A stretch of 64,000 nt of DNA from Eonycteris spelaea (lineage: Eukaryota; Chordata; Mammalia; Chiroptera; Pteropodidae), in NCBI GenBank assembly GCA_003508835.1, contig PUFA01000070.1, positions 4,898,001 to 4,962,000 of the forward strand, in the 5' to 3' direction. A model generated the notes under the pieces. That model did no database searches. It was given only the letters and a program-made list of their open reading frames with translations, and was not told where the DNA came from. The position numbers and the translations under genes were made by a program. Of this stretch, positions 48,256 through 59,899 are shown piece by piece (position 1 is the first letter of the stretch; each line of letters starts with the position of its first letter).

Positions 48256-48689
48256 CGCCTTTCCCAGCCCCACTACAACCCAAGCGGCCTTTAGCAGACC
48301 GTTTGCCTCTCAAAATTTGCTTCCTTTTTGGTGACAAGTGTCTGAACGGGGCTCCGGGTACTCCTTGGCGTATCTCTTGGCGAATGTTTGTATTAAATTT
48401 TATTTCGGTGTAAACAGTTTGTTTCCTCTTCATTTTTGCCCCTGTAATCTCTGGGCGAGTGGCCACAAATCCACGCCTAGCTCCTGTTAATTGTTTATCC
48501 CGCTTGGGCACCTACGTTGGTATCTCTCCAGAGAGCTGTACAAAGCGTACTACTGGTGCACTTACTGCGAAGTAATCATTTATTTTTCTAACCTATACAA
48601 CGAGAGAGAAAGCTGCCCTCTGTTTCAGACCCTCCACTGACTTTCTGTTTCATCCAAGGAAAAGCCAAAATTCTTTGATTTACCTACCG

Positions 48690-48775
48690 CCTCTTTTCTT
48701 TGCTGTATCTCAAGCGCCTAGAACAGTGCTTGGCACGTACTAGATCAATAAATATTTGTTGAATGAATAAATACC
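48690..48775 (+). repeat. L2/MIR 3' terminus
   Basis: CAAGCGCCTAGAACAGTGCT then TCAATAAATATTTGTTGAAT is the shared L2/MIR 3' end. Confidence 0.8.
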
Positions 48776-48779
48776 CTAC

Positions 48780-50060
48780 TAAAGGCAGTGTTTTCACGGT
48801 CAAATTAAGCTCCGATATAAAAGCCTTCGTTAGCTCTGAAGTGCCAAATATATGTCGGGCAAAGGTAAACAAAATTCATATGTGCTTCGAAGATCTAGGT
48901 TATGGTATGCCTTTGCAAGAGACATTTCGCAGCTGCCGAGTAGGAAGCAGAAGAGGATAGAGAGGAAGCCTGAACCAGGGTAGAGGTAGGAGATTGCAAA
49001 ATGAACACCTGCAGACAACTGAGCTGATGACACCTTTACAGGTTGGAGACTGAACTATGAGATTTTCTGTGGGTGGATATGTTTGGCTGTAAAATAAGAA
49101 GGACTTGCACTACAAGTACTTTGTAAACTAAATAACTTTTCTTCCTTCTAAGAACCAAAGCAAGAATGGATGAAAGTGGCAGATGCAGTGGCAGAATAAG
49201 GCACTCATAGAACAATAATTTAGATCATTTGTGCCTGCTACACAACTGGGAAACTTGACAGTCCCTATAGTATAAGCTTCATGTATTAAAAGCTGTAAAT
49301 TTAGCAAAAAAAAAAAAAAAGATACACAAACAGTTGGAATTTGTGGCAGACATTATTTTTGAGGTCCCAAGGAGCTTTTAAAAATGACTTCTAATAATTG
49401 GCGCAGTAATCTAGGATAAAGATCCTGCCCAGTGCCTTTCTCTATGTAGCCAATTTTTTTTTGAAATTCAATTTTTTTATTAGTAGTAAATTTGGAATGA
49501 TTGACTCAAAATCATCTTTCTTGGAGTCTTTTACATCTCTATTACATATAGTTGAGGGAATGCAATTGGAATTCATCAATTAAAAACAATACTTATGATT
49601 AGAAAAGCCAAAATTTTCTTAAGGCAAAACTATTACCTATATCTAGTATTCTGTAAATTTCTGTTAAAAAACAAATACAAATAGTTTTTTGCATTGCACA
49701 GAGAGATTGTACTGCCCCAGAAGCAATGTGTGCCTTTATGCCAAAACCGAGCAAGTTAGCAGAGGTAAAAATAATTTTTGGTTCCATAGGTTAAGAAATG
49801 AGCCAAACTCAAAAGTTAGCATTCTGTAAAACAGAATCATTTCTCTTTTTGTAGCAATACACATATATATATATATATTCAAATATGTATTATTGTTCTC
49901 AAGTACCTCAAGAAGTACTTTCAAAATTATAGCACACCTATAAGTGTTGGTATGAGTGTAAAATGGTCTTCTGTGGCTACAAAATCTGTCTTTATTGAAA
50001 ATTACATTAATAAACACCTAATAAATTTAATCTTTTATTACCATAAGAAATGCTTTTGCA
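48780..50060. other. Intergenic, nothing recognised
   Basis: Contains an A15 run (about 49,305-49,319) and a short (TA)n at 49,862-49,878. There is no gene. Confidence 0.5.
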
Positions 50061-50064
50061 GCAT

Positions 50065-50300
50065 CATCAATAGTAGTTATGCCTCTGACTATGATGTCAA
50101 AAGACCTCAGTTTGAATATTAGCCCTGTTAGTTCATACATAGGTGACTCTAGCAAATTACGTAACGTCTCTAATCTTCAGTTTCCACATCTTTAAAAGAA
50201 GAAAATACAAGTCCTTTCCTCATGAGGTAGTTCTAATATCTATATGAGATATTGCAGATAAAGCACAATGCCTGGTGCACACTAAGTATTGAGTAAAAAT
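50065..50300 (+). repeat. MIR SINE relic
   Basis: GCCTCTGACTATGATGTCAA .. TCTAATCTTCAGTTTCCACA .. CAATGCCTGGTGCACACTAA spans nearly the full MIR. Confidence 0.88.
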
Positions 50301-50579
50301 GTTTTAAATAGGCAGTAGAAAAAGGTAACTCTTTGCAATCATCACTCAGGCTATTAACTTCTAAATAGACTTAATTATCAACAAATTTTAATCTTCTATT
50401 TGAAAACTAGCAAACCCATGTCTTTTTCTGAGCCTTTATTATGAATCTTTTAGAAAATTTATCTATTTAACAACAAGCATGTATTCATGTGTAACAAGAA
50501 AACTTGTTTAATATTCTGAAATATCTGTCTCAGTTTAATGATGAAATATAAATATTACTCAATATACCTTTCTAGTTTT

Positions 50580-51690
50580 TCAATCTCTCATTTTTCACTA
50601 TCATTCATTTATTCTCCTCTTGGACTTTTCTCTCTTCCACCTACTACTCCTTAGATATTTGTATTTCCTAGAATTCTATTCTCTGCTTTTTTTCTTCTTA
50701 TTTTCCTTGAGTGATATTATGCACACCAGTGACTTGAACATCACCAATCTATTCATACCACCCTGTATAACCTCTATATTGATAAATACCAATAGAATGT
50801 TCAGATTAATGGAAATATCATAATAGACACCACTTGAATTTCCTTATCTAAGGGATACAGATAAAAATGTAGATGCAATATCAGCTAAGAGATGAAAGTA
50901 CAAGCCTCTAACCCTTCCAAATACTCAGACCTTCTGGAATACTTAACATCAGACTTTGTGGAAACTTCATTTCCCCTTCTGATCCTAGCCTATATACACA
51001 AAGCTAGTCTGGTGCTGTACATGCCTTCTCTAGAGACCACCTCACTTAGGCAAGGTAGCTCATCAATCTCATGTTGCACAATGCACAACATGATGGCTAA
51101 CATGCAATACAGAGGATATTCGGACTGAACAAATCCTTATTCTCAAATTCCCTAAGCTAACAAAGCCTGGCCCAAGTAAGTTCCTGAAGTTAGGCCTATG
51201 AGAATAAAATAAGAAACTGTTGCCAGATATCTCTGAAAATCATGATATCAAGCCCATACACACAAACTTGTAACTCCAGAACTCTTATATGACATCCAGA
51301 CATGAATATCCTACTACCTTCTGGACATCTTTACCTGGAAGTTTCATTGGCACCTAACACTCCTCCCCAAAAAGGAGTTGGTCCTTTTTGTACCTTACTT
51401 TCCTCAATGAAAGGCACCACTATTTAATTGCCCAGACCAGGAAACTAAGAATCGGACTTGACTCTTCCTGCTTCCTTATCCGCTACATGTAAGGGGAATC
51501 AAATTCTATTCATTCATCTCCTTTTCTCAGTCCTAACTAGCTTGGTTCAGGCCATCACTGGTTTAAAACAAGTTTCCAAAGGATAATCCCTAACTATAGT
51601 CCATTTTTAATTTATCTTCCACACTGCTTCCAGAGTCCTCTTTCTAAAATGAAAATATGAACCCCTTTTATGATTTTCATATTGAAGTCC
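50580..51690 (+). mobile_element. L2 LINE ORF2-region relic
   Basis: The segment keeps L2 order: ATTCTATTCTCTGCTTTTTT, TATGCACACCAGTGACTTGA, GACATCCAGACATGAATATC, CTTTACCTGGAAGTTTCATT, CCAGGAAACTAAGAATCGGA, CTAACTAGCTTGGTTCAGGC and CCACACTGCTTCCAGAGTCC. Confidence 0.78.
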
Positions 51691-51699
51691 AAACTATAT

Positions 51700-52320
51700 G
51701 GTGTACTAGTTAGATTCTTTTAGATACTTCAAGCAATAGAGGTTCAAAGAAATAATGCATGAGAAAATAAGAGGAATAGGAATTTCACGAAGTCAGTCCC
51801 TATGGGAATGTAGGAAAAGCTCGGCTTCACAGAGCCTAGAATGTAGTTTGGGGACTAGAAAGCCCTTTTGGTATCCATAATTGCTCAGTTAATTTGAGCT
51901 GTGAATGTATTTGGCTTGCTTCCTTCTCCCTTCTCTAGTGCTTAAGTATTACCAAGGCACATCTCTTTACTCTGTCTCTGCTAAGATTTGTCCTGCTTCT
52001 ACCAACAAATTGCCTCAATCCTCATTCTCTTTGTACAGAGCTTCTGCTTCCTCATGTCTCTGACTGCATCATGGCCTCTGCTTTTCTTCTTTCTCTGTGT
52101 CTGTTTGGCTTCCATCTCACTTCTTTACCAACTACATTCTTTCTTTTTATGTATCACATCCTAATTTCTAAAGAAAGAGAATCTAAGTAGTTCAGGAAAT
52201 CAAATATAGATAGCATATTCTTATTTTGCTATGCTTTTTACCTCCTAAGTAACTCGAAAGAATACAGATCAACTGTCCTTAGAGCATGAGACACCCCTGA
52301 TTCAAACAGCTATGGTCAAG
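51700..52320. other. Intergenic, nothing firmly recognised
   Basis: A pyrimidine-rich stretch at 51,900-52,150 could be a decayed LTR or L2 segment. I cannot assign it. Confidence 0.4.
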
Positions 52321-52333
52321 GACAGTTGGTTTA

Positions 52334-52410
52334 TGTGGTCAGGGTAAGGGGTCACATAGTACAGAACATGGGCATCTATGCTGAAAAAAAATATATCAGA
52401 GATCAGTTAG
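52334..52410 (+). repeat. Sequence shared with the MER5A insert at 53.6 kb
   Basis: About 77 bp (TGTGGTCAGGGTAAGGGGTC to GAGATCAGTTAG) is present again, rearranged and partly inverted, at 53,584-53,679. Confidence 0.85.
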
Positions 52411-52419
52411 TTGAATGAA

Positions 52420-53470
52420 CTAATAAGAAATTTTATTTGCAAATGTGTTTGGAAATGCTTTCTTACCCAATTTTTACCAGTAATTATATTTTAAGTATTA
52501 TTTATAAGTTAAAGTTTTTATGTTTGGAGATTAAAATTATTGAACTCAATAGCTACTATGAATTTTAGATTTTAGTCTCTATTGTTTTTTCATTTTTATC
52601 ATTAATTCTCTATCTCTGAATTACTTTCCCTGAAATAAATTCATTTTTATAGTTTTCTTTTTCAAAGAATTTTACTTAGTCCAGAAATGATTAGTCTTTA
52701 ACATCCTTGGTACAACCTTTCTATGTGTTTCTTAAAACATATTCTCAAAGAATCCTTTAAGCTTTAATATTCAGAATTTAAAAATGATAACTTATAGACT
52801 GGTCTAAATTATATACTGATGGAAGAATATGATGATTTCTTTACAGAATAATGAAATAATTACAAAAGACAAATTAGGAGTCAAGAACTTATAATTTACT
52901 GTTTCAAATACTATGCTCCTAGATGCAAGAATAAGTTGTTTTTATGTTTCTTATGGTTACTCTCCAAAAATTTTTTTTATCATTTTCTTTTCTGTCTTTA
53001 TTGTAACTGCTTTCAGAACATAAAAAATGATTTTTATATGTGATACATCAAAGTTTGGTTCATGTTGTCTGGAATGGCACTAACAATGAAATAACAGTGA
53101 AGGAACAGGTTTATAGCAAGATAGCCAACTGTACACACAAAACTTTTTTCTTAGCTGGTCCTTCTCTAACATATGTATCGGTCAGCTACTGGAGTGAAAA
53201 TGGTACAGAAACAGTTCTGCTGTGAAGAAACAGAAGCAACCCTCACCCCTGATAGATGTCCTCCCCTCCTAACAGCTTACAGAATGTTTTAACCAGCAAA
53301 GGGAGGAGGGGGCAGAGTGCAGATTTGCCCGTTTCTTTCTACATTACAGAAGTAGAGATTGAAATACTGCCAATGTCATTCATTACCTCTTCTAGACTGA
53401 CTCATTCCTGAGACCCTTTTATTCCAGCCTGCACTATTGGAGCAGCACCCTCTCACCAGGCATACTCTAG
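52420..53470. other. Intergenic, nothing recognised
   Basis: AT-rich. A 61-codon open frame at 53,040-53,225 resembles no protein I know and is probably chance. Confidence 0.5.
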
Positions 53471-53472
53471 CT

Positions 53473-53788
53473 CAGCAGTTCTCATCCCCCGGACCCCCCT
53501 TGCACTGGGACATTTGGCAATGTCCGCAGACATTTTAAACTGTCACAATGTGGGGAGGGGACACTAATGGCATCTAATGGGTAGGATAAGGGGTTCACAT
53601 AGCACAGAACATGGGCATCTACATTCTAACTGATCTCTGATATGTTTTCTTCAGCATAGATGTCCATGTTCTGACCACAGGGCTTGTGCTAAACATTTTA
53701 TAATGCACAGGGTACTCCTCACCCCCGGCCCTGAAAGAAAGATGTATTCCATCCAAAATGTCCATAGTGTGGAGATCAAGAAACCCTG
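53473..53788 (+). mobile_element. MER5A-type hAT MITE with a 96-bp foldback insert
   Basis: The ends match MER5A (CAGCAGTTCTCAT..; ..ATCAAGAAACCCTG). The body is also recognisable: GGGACATTTGGCAATGTCCG, ATGGCATCTAATGGGTAG and GCTAAACATTTTATAATGCA. Between GGGTAG and GGGCTTGTGCTAAACAT about 96 bp (53,584-53,679) is foreign to the element and is made of direct plus inverted copies of 52,334-52,410. Confidence 0.88.
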
Positions 53789-53789
53789 C

Positions 53790-54485
53790 ATCTGGCTTCA
53801 GGTTCACTGCTACATTTTCCTGTGTCTGAAACCCTGGTTTAGAACCTGTGTGGTACCCCCAATTCTCTAAGATTATCCTTATGAATCCAAGACCTCTCCT
53901 CAGACTGAATTAGTTCCTGAACCCCAGCCTCATGTCATGCCCGCCCGCCTGGATCTCAGAATATTGTCTGCTCCTAAGTCCCTATATCTAGGAGCTTTGC
54001 CTGCCAACACAGCTGAGTAGGTTCCTCGGGCTGGATCTTCAAGTCGGTTATCCATCCTGAATATTCATATCATCTGTAGTTTGTTAATCCGTTCTTGGAT
54101 ATCAAATGCCACCTCCCTGTCTAGACTTCTTGCTATGGCTGCCGTTTAAACTTTCTCTTCTGACCAGTTCTCCCACTTCTCAACCTACTGCTTTTTCACC
54201 AAATGGGCACATGTAGTTTCACACTCTCATCCTTCCTGGTTAGCCCTATCTCAATGCAGTTAACAAATCTATGTCCAGCTGCTTGACTAGACACCTTAAA
54301 ATGTGCTTTAGAGTTAAAAAAACATGTCCCATAAAGCCAATTATAGAAGTAGGAAATCATGTTGTTTTAGCTCAATATTTCCTAACCGGAAAAATCAGGA
54401 GAAAATTGGTCCATATAAAGCAGCATTCAGACTAGGTTTGTCTTATTAAGTTCTTCTCTTAGTCTGAAGAGAAATATCAGTTACT
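53790..54485. other. Intergenic, nothing recognised
   Basis: No confident repeat or gene. Confidence 0.5.
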
Positions 54486-54489
54486 ATTT

Positions 54490-54710
54490 GTGGAGCAACT
54501 GCGTGGGAAGCCCTATCTTAAATGTATTTACTATCTCATTTAATTTAAACTTTGCAAAAATCCTGTTAATTAAGAATTACTGTTTCTCTTTTACGGAGGA
54601 AATTTAGGCTCAAAGAGATTAATTCACTTACTAAAGCTTCTCTAGCTAGCAGAAGTCAGGATTTCATCTCAGGTTTTTGACTCAATTCCTACTTCATCTG
54701 TATTTCAGAA
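54490..54710 (-). repeat. MIR SINE relic
   Basis: Plus-strand TACTATCTCATTTAATTTAA, AGGAAATTTAGGCTCAAAGA and CTCTAGCTAGCAGAAGTCAG are the MIR read backwards. Confidence 0.85.
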
Positions 54711-54714
54711 GTGA

Positions 54715-56145
54715 CAGTTTGTCCCATGAAAAATCTGGTAAAGCTTGAGGCCTGTCTCCTCCCTTAATCTATTTCCTGAATATCTTATTGATTGGAATCA
54801 TCCTTTCGGAATGATTGTTCAGAAAGGAAGAACTTTATATAGGTTTATCATAAGACTCAATACATTTCCCATATATCCCATTTAATTGTAAGGTTATTTT
54901 TATGTCTTCATGCTATACTCTAAGTTCTGCAGTGGAAAGGCCCTTGTATTATTTGTAGCTATACTTCTGGTAAAGGCGTCAAAAACATTTGTTTTAGCTA
55001 AATGGATTCTTATTCTCATAGAGGAACAAAGGTGCTGAAAGGTTATCAAGATAAGAATTCAAGCAAAGAAAAACAAAATAAGGAAGGGACTAGGATGTAC
55101 ACACTGGGCAATGTGCTTCCATGGAGAAGACTGATATAAACCTGGTAGAAGCGAGGGCCACCATGTATATGCCACCATACATCTTTTCCCAAACAGCTTC
55201 TTCCTTACCTCAAGAAATATTTGTTAAGTGAGTGAGTGCCTGAGCGATTGAGTAAATAAATGCTGCTAGTAGGATGAGATGTCTTTCTTCAAAATTTAAG
55301 ACCTCACCTGTAAAAATAGCTGGCCATTGTAAAAATAACTATATGTAGAGTATGGTTTATGCCAGAAGTAAATATCTCATATCTTTGAAATATAAATTGA
55401 GTAACAACCAAGAATTCTTTCTGAGATTAATGAAAAAAATGTGGATTCTTGACTAAGACTTGGTTACTTTGCATGCAGTAATAGATGGTTTTTGTTATCT
55501 AACTCCCCTCTCCCTCCAACTTCTCCCGATTCTCCCCCTACCAGTCCTCGATACCCCAGGGCATGTTATCTGCTCTGCAAAAACAACAGGAGAAAGAAAC
55601 TTTAAAGACAGGAATTTCATGGGTTTGGGGGGTTCCCATCCCCATTTTCCAGTTACCTGCTTTTTAAGTCGGCCTCTACCATTAGCCATACCTACAGCTA
55701 AAAACCCACATTTAGAATCATCAGTATTGCAACAGGAATAGCAGTGCATTTATTTCTCAACAATTGATATTTTCTTTTTTTCTAATGTTTCCATTTTAAT
55801 GGTAGTACACTCTGGTTCTTTTCAAGACACAAAGCAAGATCTTTGTGGAGTTATATAAGGGAGTAGAGCTAGAAAGACTTTAGAGTTCACCTAACCTTCT
55901 TGTTTTACAGAAATGCCCAAGGCCGCCGATAACCCAAGCTTGTCAGTGCTGATGTAAAATGTAAAATTCCTAGAACACTACTTGTAATATAATATAACTG
56001 TTGCTCAAAAAGCATGAGCTCTATGTCTTCTTAGTACTTAGCCAAGAATAGTCAGAGAATATTTTCCCTCACTACATTTAGGCACTGAATATTGCACATT
56101 TTCTTTTTAAGACACTTTGTGAGCAGGTGGCTTTATTTTTTAAAA
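54715..56145. other. Intergenic, nothing recognised
   Basis: A CT-rich stretch lies at 55,498-55,560. Open frames of 84-93 codons here on both strands show no family resemblance. Confidence 0.5.
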
Positions 56146-56149
56146 AAAT

Positions 56150-56615
56150 TATTGGCAGGGCCAGACATTAGTCAAAATGGTGGAGAACGGAGTTCCAAGG
56201 ACACATCCCTCCACAGAAAAACCAGAACAATGAATAAAACTCTCATATTCAACTTTGTCAGAACTCTGGAAAATAGTCAAATGATTTACACCAAGAGAAC
56301 ACTGAATCTAGAAAAAAGTGACTTAAGCCACTGGGAGAGGTTTGCGGTATTTTAATTAGGCTTGTCCCACCACTTCCCCAGCATAGCTGCGGGGCTTCTA
56401 GATGGCAGTACGTGTGCCTGGTGTGAGTACAGGTGCTGAAGAGAGGAGAGTGGACCTTGTTCCCAAGGAATGCTGTTTGTCTGCTAAGATCTGTCTGGGA
56501 GCTTCCTGAAGGAAATGACACAACACAATTACCTTTGTTTTGCCTAATTCAGAACTCTCTCAGGGTGGAAAAGCAGCTAAGTGAGGGCATTCTTTGAAAA
56601 CCGTTGCAAGGCAAA
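56150..56615 (+). mobile_element. L1 5'UTR fragment
   Basis: It begins with an AAAATGGTGGAGAACGGAGT..AAGGACACATCCCTCCACAG motif. It continues through CAGAACTCTGGAAAATAGTC, CACTGGGAGAGGTTTGCGGT and TTGTCCCACCACTTCCCCAG, as in old L1 5'UTRs. No ORF1 follows. Confidence 0.7.
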
Positions 56616-56639
56616 AGAACACACTTAGGACTCTTTCTC

Positions 56640-56805
56640 TTGAATATATACCTATCTATATCTATCTATCTATCTATATGTATATATAAATTATATATTA
56701 GACTATATTTACTATAAATATATAAAGGTAATTTATATATGTTTAGACTGTTTATATATTCATATGCATATGAATGCACACACACACGAACACACACACA
56801 TATTT
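56640..56805. repeat. Compound microsatellite: (TATC)n, AT-rich, (CA)n
   Basis: CTATCTATATCTATCTATCT leads into TATATA-rich sequence and a (CA)n tract at 56,775-56,802. Confidence 0.9.
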
Positions 56806-56849
56806 AAGCCATGAACTGCCAGATCCTTGTACAGAGTGGACGAATGAAT

Positions 56850-57320
56850 CTGATCTTTCACTAGTGGCGCTTGAGTGTCCAGTATCTCCACCTTCCCACT
56901 AACACCTCACATTACTAGACTTCTTGCATTTTGGCAGTTGATGGTTTTAAAGTTTTATCTCACTGTTTTAATTTGTATTTATCACTTTCTAATGATTTTG
57001 TACATCTCGTTATGCATGTGTTAGATATTTGGGTTTCGTTTCTGTGGATTTGCCTGTGTTTCCACTGGGTTTCCAAGAAATGACTTGGAGACATTTCTCA
57101 TATATTCCAGGTATCGGCACCTCACCAGCATTAGACAGCATGAAGGATTTTCCCAATTTGCTATATGTTTCTTAACTGTTCGCCAGTTCCTTCAGTGCTG
57201 AAAATAAATCCTTAATTTTAATAAAGTCAAACTTTATCCAGGTCCTGGACAAGGGAATCTTCTTCACCTTTCCTCACCATTTCTTCATCTTAAGGTGTGT
57301 GCTTCCAGGGAGTCCTTTCC
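56850..57320 (-). mobile_element. Old L1ME-type 3' fragment
   Basis: Plus-strand TTTTATCTCACTGTTTTAAT, CACTTTCTAATGATTTTGTA, TTCCCAATTTGCTATATGTT and AAGTCAAACTTTATCCAGGT are the reversed L1M/L1ME ORF2-3' region. Confidence 0.7.
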
Positions 57321-57329
57321 TACCTTCAA

Positions 57330-58555
57330 TTTTCTTTAAGCGGCTTAAGTTGAAGAACCATGAGCTTATATTATATGAATTTGGTTTTATCAGCCTGTGC
57401 ATGGATTTCATAAAGAGGAGCATTCTACCAATTAGTATTGATGTTTTTGAATAGCTTCTCTAAGTTCTGCATAGAGCTCACTAACAAAGCTGGTAACTGA
57501 AGTAGATGCCATGCAGTCATCAGGATTAGCCTGCATAATCCTTCCAGGTGATTTCTAATAACATGGTGATTTGCCTATAATTAGAGACTGATTTGCCTCT
57601 TTATTATCTGTGTGCATGCATCTTTGAAAAGTCAGTTTTAGATGGGAAAGGCTATAGGGATGGAATCTAAAAGTATTCCTCATTGTCCTTAGCTGTATGA
57701 GGGACCGAGGTTTTATTTTGATTTAATTATGAGTATTCATTGGTCTTTTCAAACCATTAGGAGACTTCTCCAGGACCCACAAGAAATGTGACTAATGGAT
57801 AAAAAGTCTGAAAGTCCTGGAGAATATGCCTCCAGGCATATTCTGAATTGTATGGATCATTTCTGTTTTTTCATGGTTCAGAGAAGTCCTTTATTATATC
57901 ATATAAGGCAGATTGAGACCAATACTTAAAAATTATTTGTTGAGGAGGGGCAACTGAGGTCCTTCGATTTCCTTTCTTGAAGTCCAAGTACCAGAGAAGT
58001 ACAGCTAAGGTCTTTAGTAACTATAGGAACTTGGGGAGCCAGCAAAGTAGGAACAGGTTAGGAGAAGGATGGGAGGGTACAAGGAGTGTCAGGATATGGA
58101 CGAAAAGAAGATAGGAAGGAGTTTGGAGTTGCAGATGGATAAGGGGAGGGAAAGGAGGCAGGTATGAGTGTCTTTGAGGCTGGAGCGGATGAGGGAGCAA
58201 TGGTTGAGAATGACAGGTGGATCCTTGAGAGGTTAAAATAGCTCCAAGTAAAAAGAGTTGAGATTGTTAAATGGCCTTATTAAAGTGACAAAACCCACAA
58301 TTCTTCATACCAAGAAAAGTGAGTAGAACATCATTTAGAGGGCGGTTTTGGATACTTAGAATACAAGGGCCTCCTGTAGATAAAACAACTTGGGGAGATA
58401 TCAAGAAACCCAGAGAGAGGATATTGTAGCTCCAAACTATTCTTTTCAAAATGTTGAAATTTTTGAAGATATCAGACTGCTTTAGTGCCGTAGTGATGAA
58501 GCATATAGTCAAGAGGAGAGGAGCCTGGTAGAGTGAGAATCACTCATAGGATTAG
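57330..58555. other. Intergenic, nothing recognised
   Basis: A purine-rich stretch (GGGAGG/AAGG motifs) lies at 58,020-58,220. I cannot assign a repeat. Confidence 0.5.
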
Positions 58556-58565
58556 GTTAGTATTA

Positions 58566-58610
58566 AAATTTTTAAAAAAGAAAAGAAAAAAGAAAAAAGA
58601 AAGAAAGACC
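58566..58610. repeat. A/G-rich simple repeat (AAAAAGn)
   Basis: Repeated AAAAG/AAAAAAG units, passing directly into the minisatellite that follows. Confidence 0.85.
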
Positions 58611-58790
58611 TCACAAAAGATCCAGGAGGATTCTCATTCAACAGAGAGTCAAGGATTGAATCCTAACTCAAAAAGAACCAAGAAGACTTCCATTCAGAAA
58701 AATTCTCAGTCAGTTAGAAAAGAGCCAGGAAATGTTTCTCTAAGTAGAAAGAGTCAAGGATTAAATGCTCACTCAAAAAGTGCTGAGATG
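58611..58790. repeat. Degenerate ~30 bp minisatellite, part 1
   Basis: Related units of about 29-31 bp occur head to tail: GATCCAGGAGGATTCTCATT, AGTCAAGGATTGAATCCTAA, ACCAAGAAGACTTCCATTCA, GAGCCAGGAAATGTTTCTCT and AGTCAAGGATTAAATGCTCA. The array also opens a frame with repeated SQGLN peptide units, which I take to be a by-product. Confidence 0.75.
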
Positions 58791-58794
58791 TTGC

Positions 58795-59392
58795 TATGCA
58801 AAATAGTGAAACAGTTCCTCAAAAAATTAAAAATAGAATTACCATCTAACCCAGCAATTCCACTTCTGAGCACATATCCAAAAGAATTGAAAGCAAGGTT
58901 TCAGAGACATTTGTACATTCATATTCATAGCAGCATTATTTATAATAGCCAAAAAGGTGGAAGAAACCCAAATGTTCACTGATGGTTTAATGGATAAAGA
59001 AAATGTGGGCTATACAATGGAATATTATTAGACTTTAAAAAAGATGGAAATTCTGACATCTTCTACAACATGTGTCAAGGATGAACCTTGAGGACATTAC
59101 GCTAAGTGAAATAAGCCAATCACAAAAGGAGAAATATTGTATGATTCCACCTATACGAGGTATCTAGGGTAGTCAAACTCTTAGAAACAGAAAGTAGAAT
59201 AGTAGTTGCCAGAGTCTGGCAGGGAAACTGTTGTTTAATTGGTACTGAGTTTCAATTTCTCCAAGATGAGAAAGTTCCGAAGGTTGGTTGCACAAATATG
59301 TGAATATACTTAACACTACTGAACTTCACTTAAAATGGTTAAGATGGTAAATTTGCTATTATGTATGTTTCACCACAATTTCTTTACATTTT
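58795..59392 (+). mobile_element. L1 3' fragment inserted in the minisatellite
   Basis: Clear L1 ORF2-tail landmarks are present: AGAATTACCATCTAACCCAG, CATAGCAGCATTATTTATAA, ACAATGGAATATTATTAGAC and GAACCTTGAGGACATTACGC. The 3'UTR ends at about 59,392. A chance open frame runs from the upstream repeats into this L1 (58,533-58,982) but is not a gene. Confidence 0.92.
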
Positions 59393-59495
59393 TAGAAAGA
59401 GCCAAGATAACTTTTGTCCAGAAAGATTCTTGATAAACAGAAAAGAATCAGGAAGGCTCCCCCATTCAGTAGAATCAAAGTAATTCCACAAATGT
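59393..59495. repeat. Degenerate ~30 bp minisatellite, part 2
   Basis: The units resume after the L1: AGAGCCAAGATAACTTTTGT and AGAATCAGGAAGGCTCCCCC. This indicates that the L1 split a pre-existing array. Confidence 0.65.
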
Positions 59496-59529
59496 CTGGA
59501 TGACTGAATTAAGAGTTGTGACTTAACAC

Positions 59530-59897
59530 TGTGTGCTATCATGTCCCTCCAAAATTCATATTTTGAAGTCCTAACCCCCAATACGTCAGACTATAGAGAG
59601 ATAGGGCCTTTAAAATTAAGGTAAAATAAGGTCACATGGTAGACCCTAATCCAATAAGACTGGTATCCTTATAAAAAAAGATTTAGACACTGACACGACA
59701 GAGGAACCATCTATTTGAGGACACAGTGAGGAGGTAACCATCTGTAAGCCTAGTTACAAGCCTCAGAAAAAACCAAACCTGTGGATACCTTGATTTTGAA
59801 CTTCTCAGCTTCCAGAATTGTGAAAAACTAAAGTTTTGTTGTTTAAGCCATCCAGTTCGTGGAATTTTTTTTTATGGCAGCCCTAGTAGACTAATTC
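59530..59897 (+). mobile_element. Solo LTR, ERVL-MaLR MLT1-type
   Basis: It follows an MLT1-like LTR: CCTCCAAAATTCATATTTTG, CCTAACCCCCAATACG, AATCCAATAAGACTGGTATC, GAGGACACAGTGAGGAGGTA, ACCTTGATTTTGAACTTCTC and AGCCATCCAGTTCGTGG..GCAGCCCTAGTAGACTAATTC. It has no internal retroviral sequence. Confidence 0.82.
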
Positions 59898-59899
59898 AC

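Larger units (their letters stand above)
47590..48300 (-). promoter_or_regulatory. MON2: CpG island with MON2 exon 1, 5'UTR and TATA-less promoter
   Basis: This is an abrupt GC- and CpG-rich block in otherwise AT-rich DNA. It covers MON2 exon 1 and about 600 bp upstream. There is no TATA box. Instead it holds an ETS site, a CRE-like half site, a YY1-like site and GC boxes, the usual set for a housekeeping gene. The motif order (ETS and CRE upstream, YY1 just inside the transcript) suggests initiation near 48,100-48,140 and a 5'UTR of about 400 nt. This is inferred, not demonstrated. Confidence 0.88.

Noticed and set aside
47676..48334. Several 67-116 codon open frames on both strands around MON2 exon 1
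   Set aside because: They overlap one another in all frames and consist of Pro/Arg/Ala/Gly-rich translation of a CpG island. The two longest minus-strand ones start at TTG, not ATG, and none resembles a known protein.
48100..48340. Divergent protein-coding gene on the plus strand from the MON2 CpG island
   Set aside because: I found no recognisable first exon with a donor and no homologous protein. A divergent noncoding transcript is possible but unsupported by sequence alone.
53040..53225. 61-codon open frame with NGT/NCT motifs resembling a secreted or glycoprotein fragment
   Set aside because: It is short and isolated, with no splice context or recognised family. Chance is sufficient.
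58533..58982. 149-codon open frame
   Set aside because: It runs from an A/G-rich simple repeat through a minisatellite into an antiquated L1 3' fragment, so it is a composite of repeats rather than a gene.
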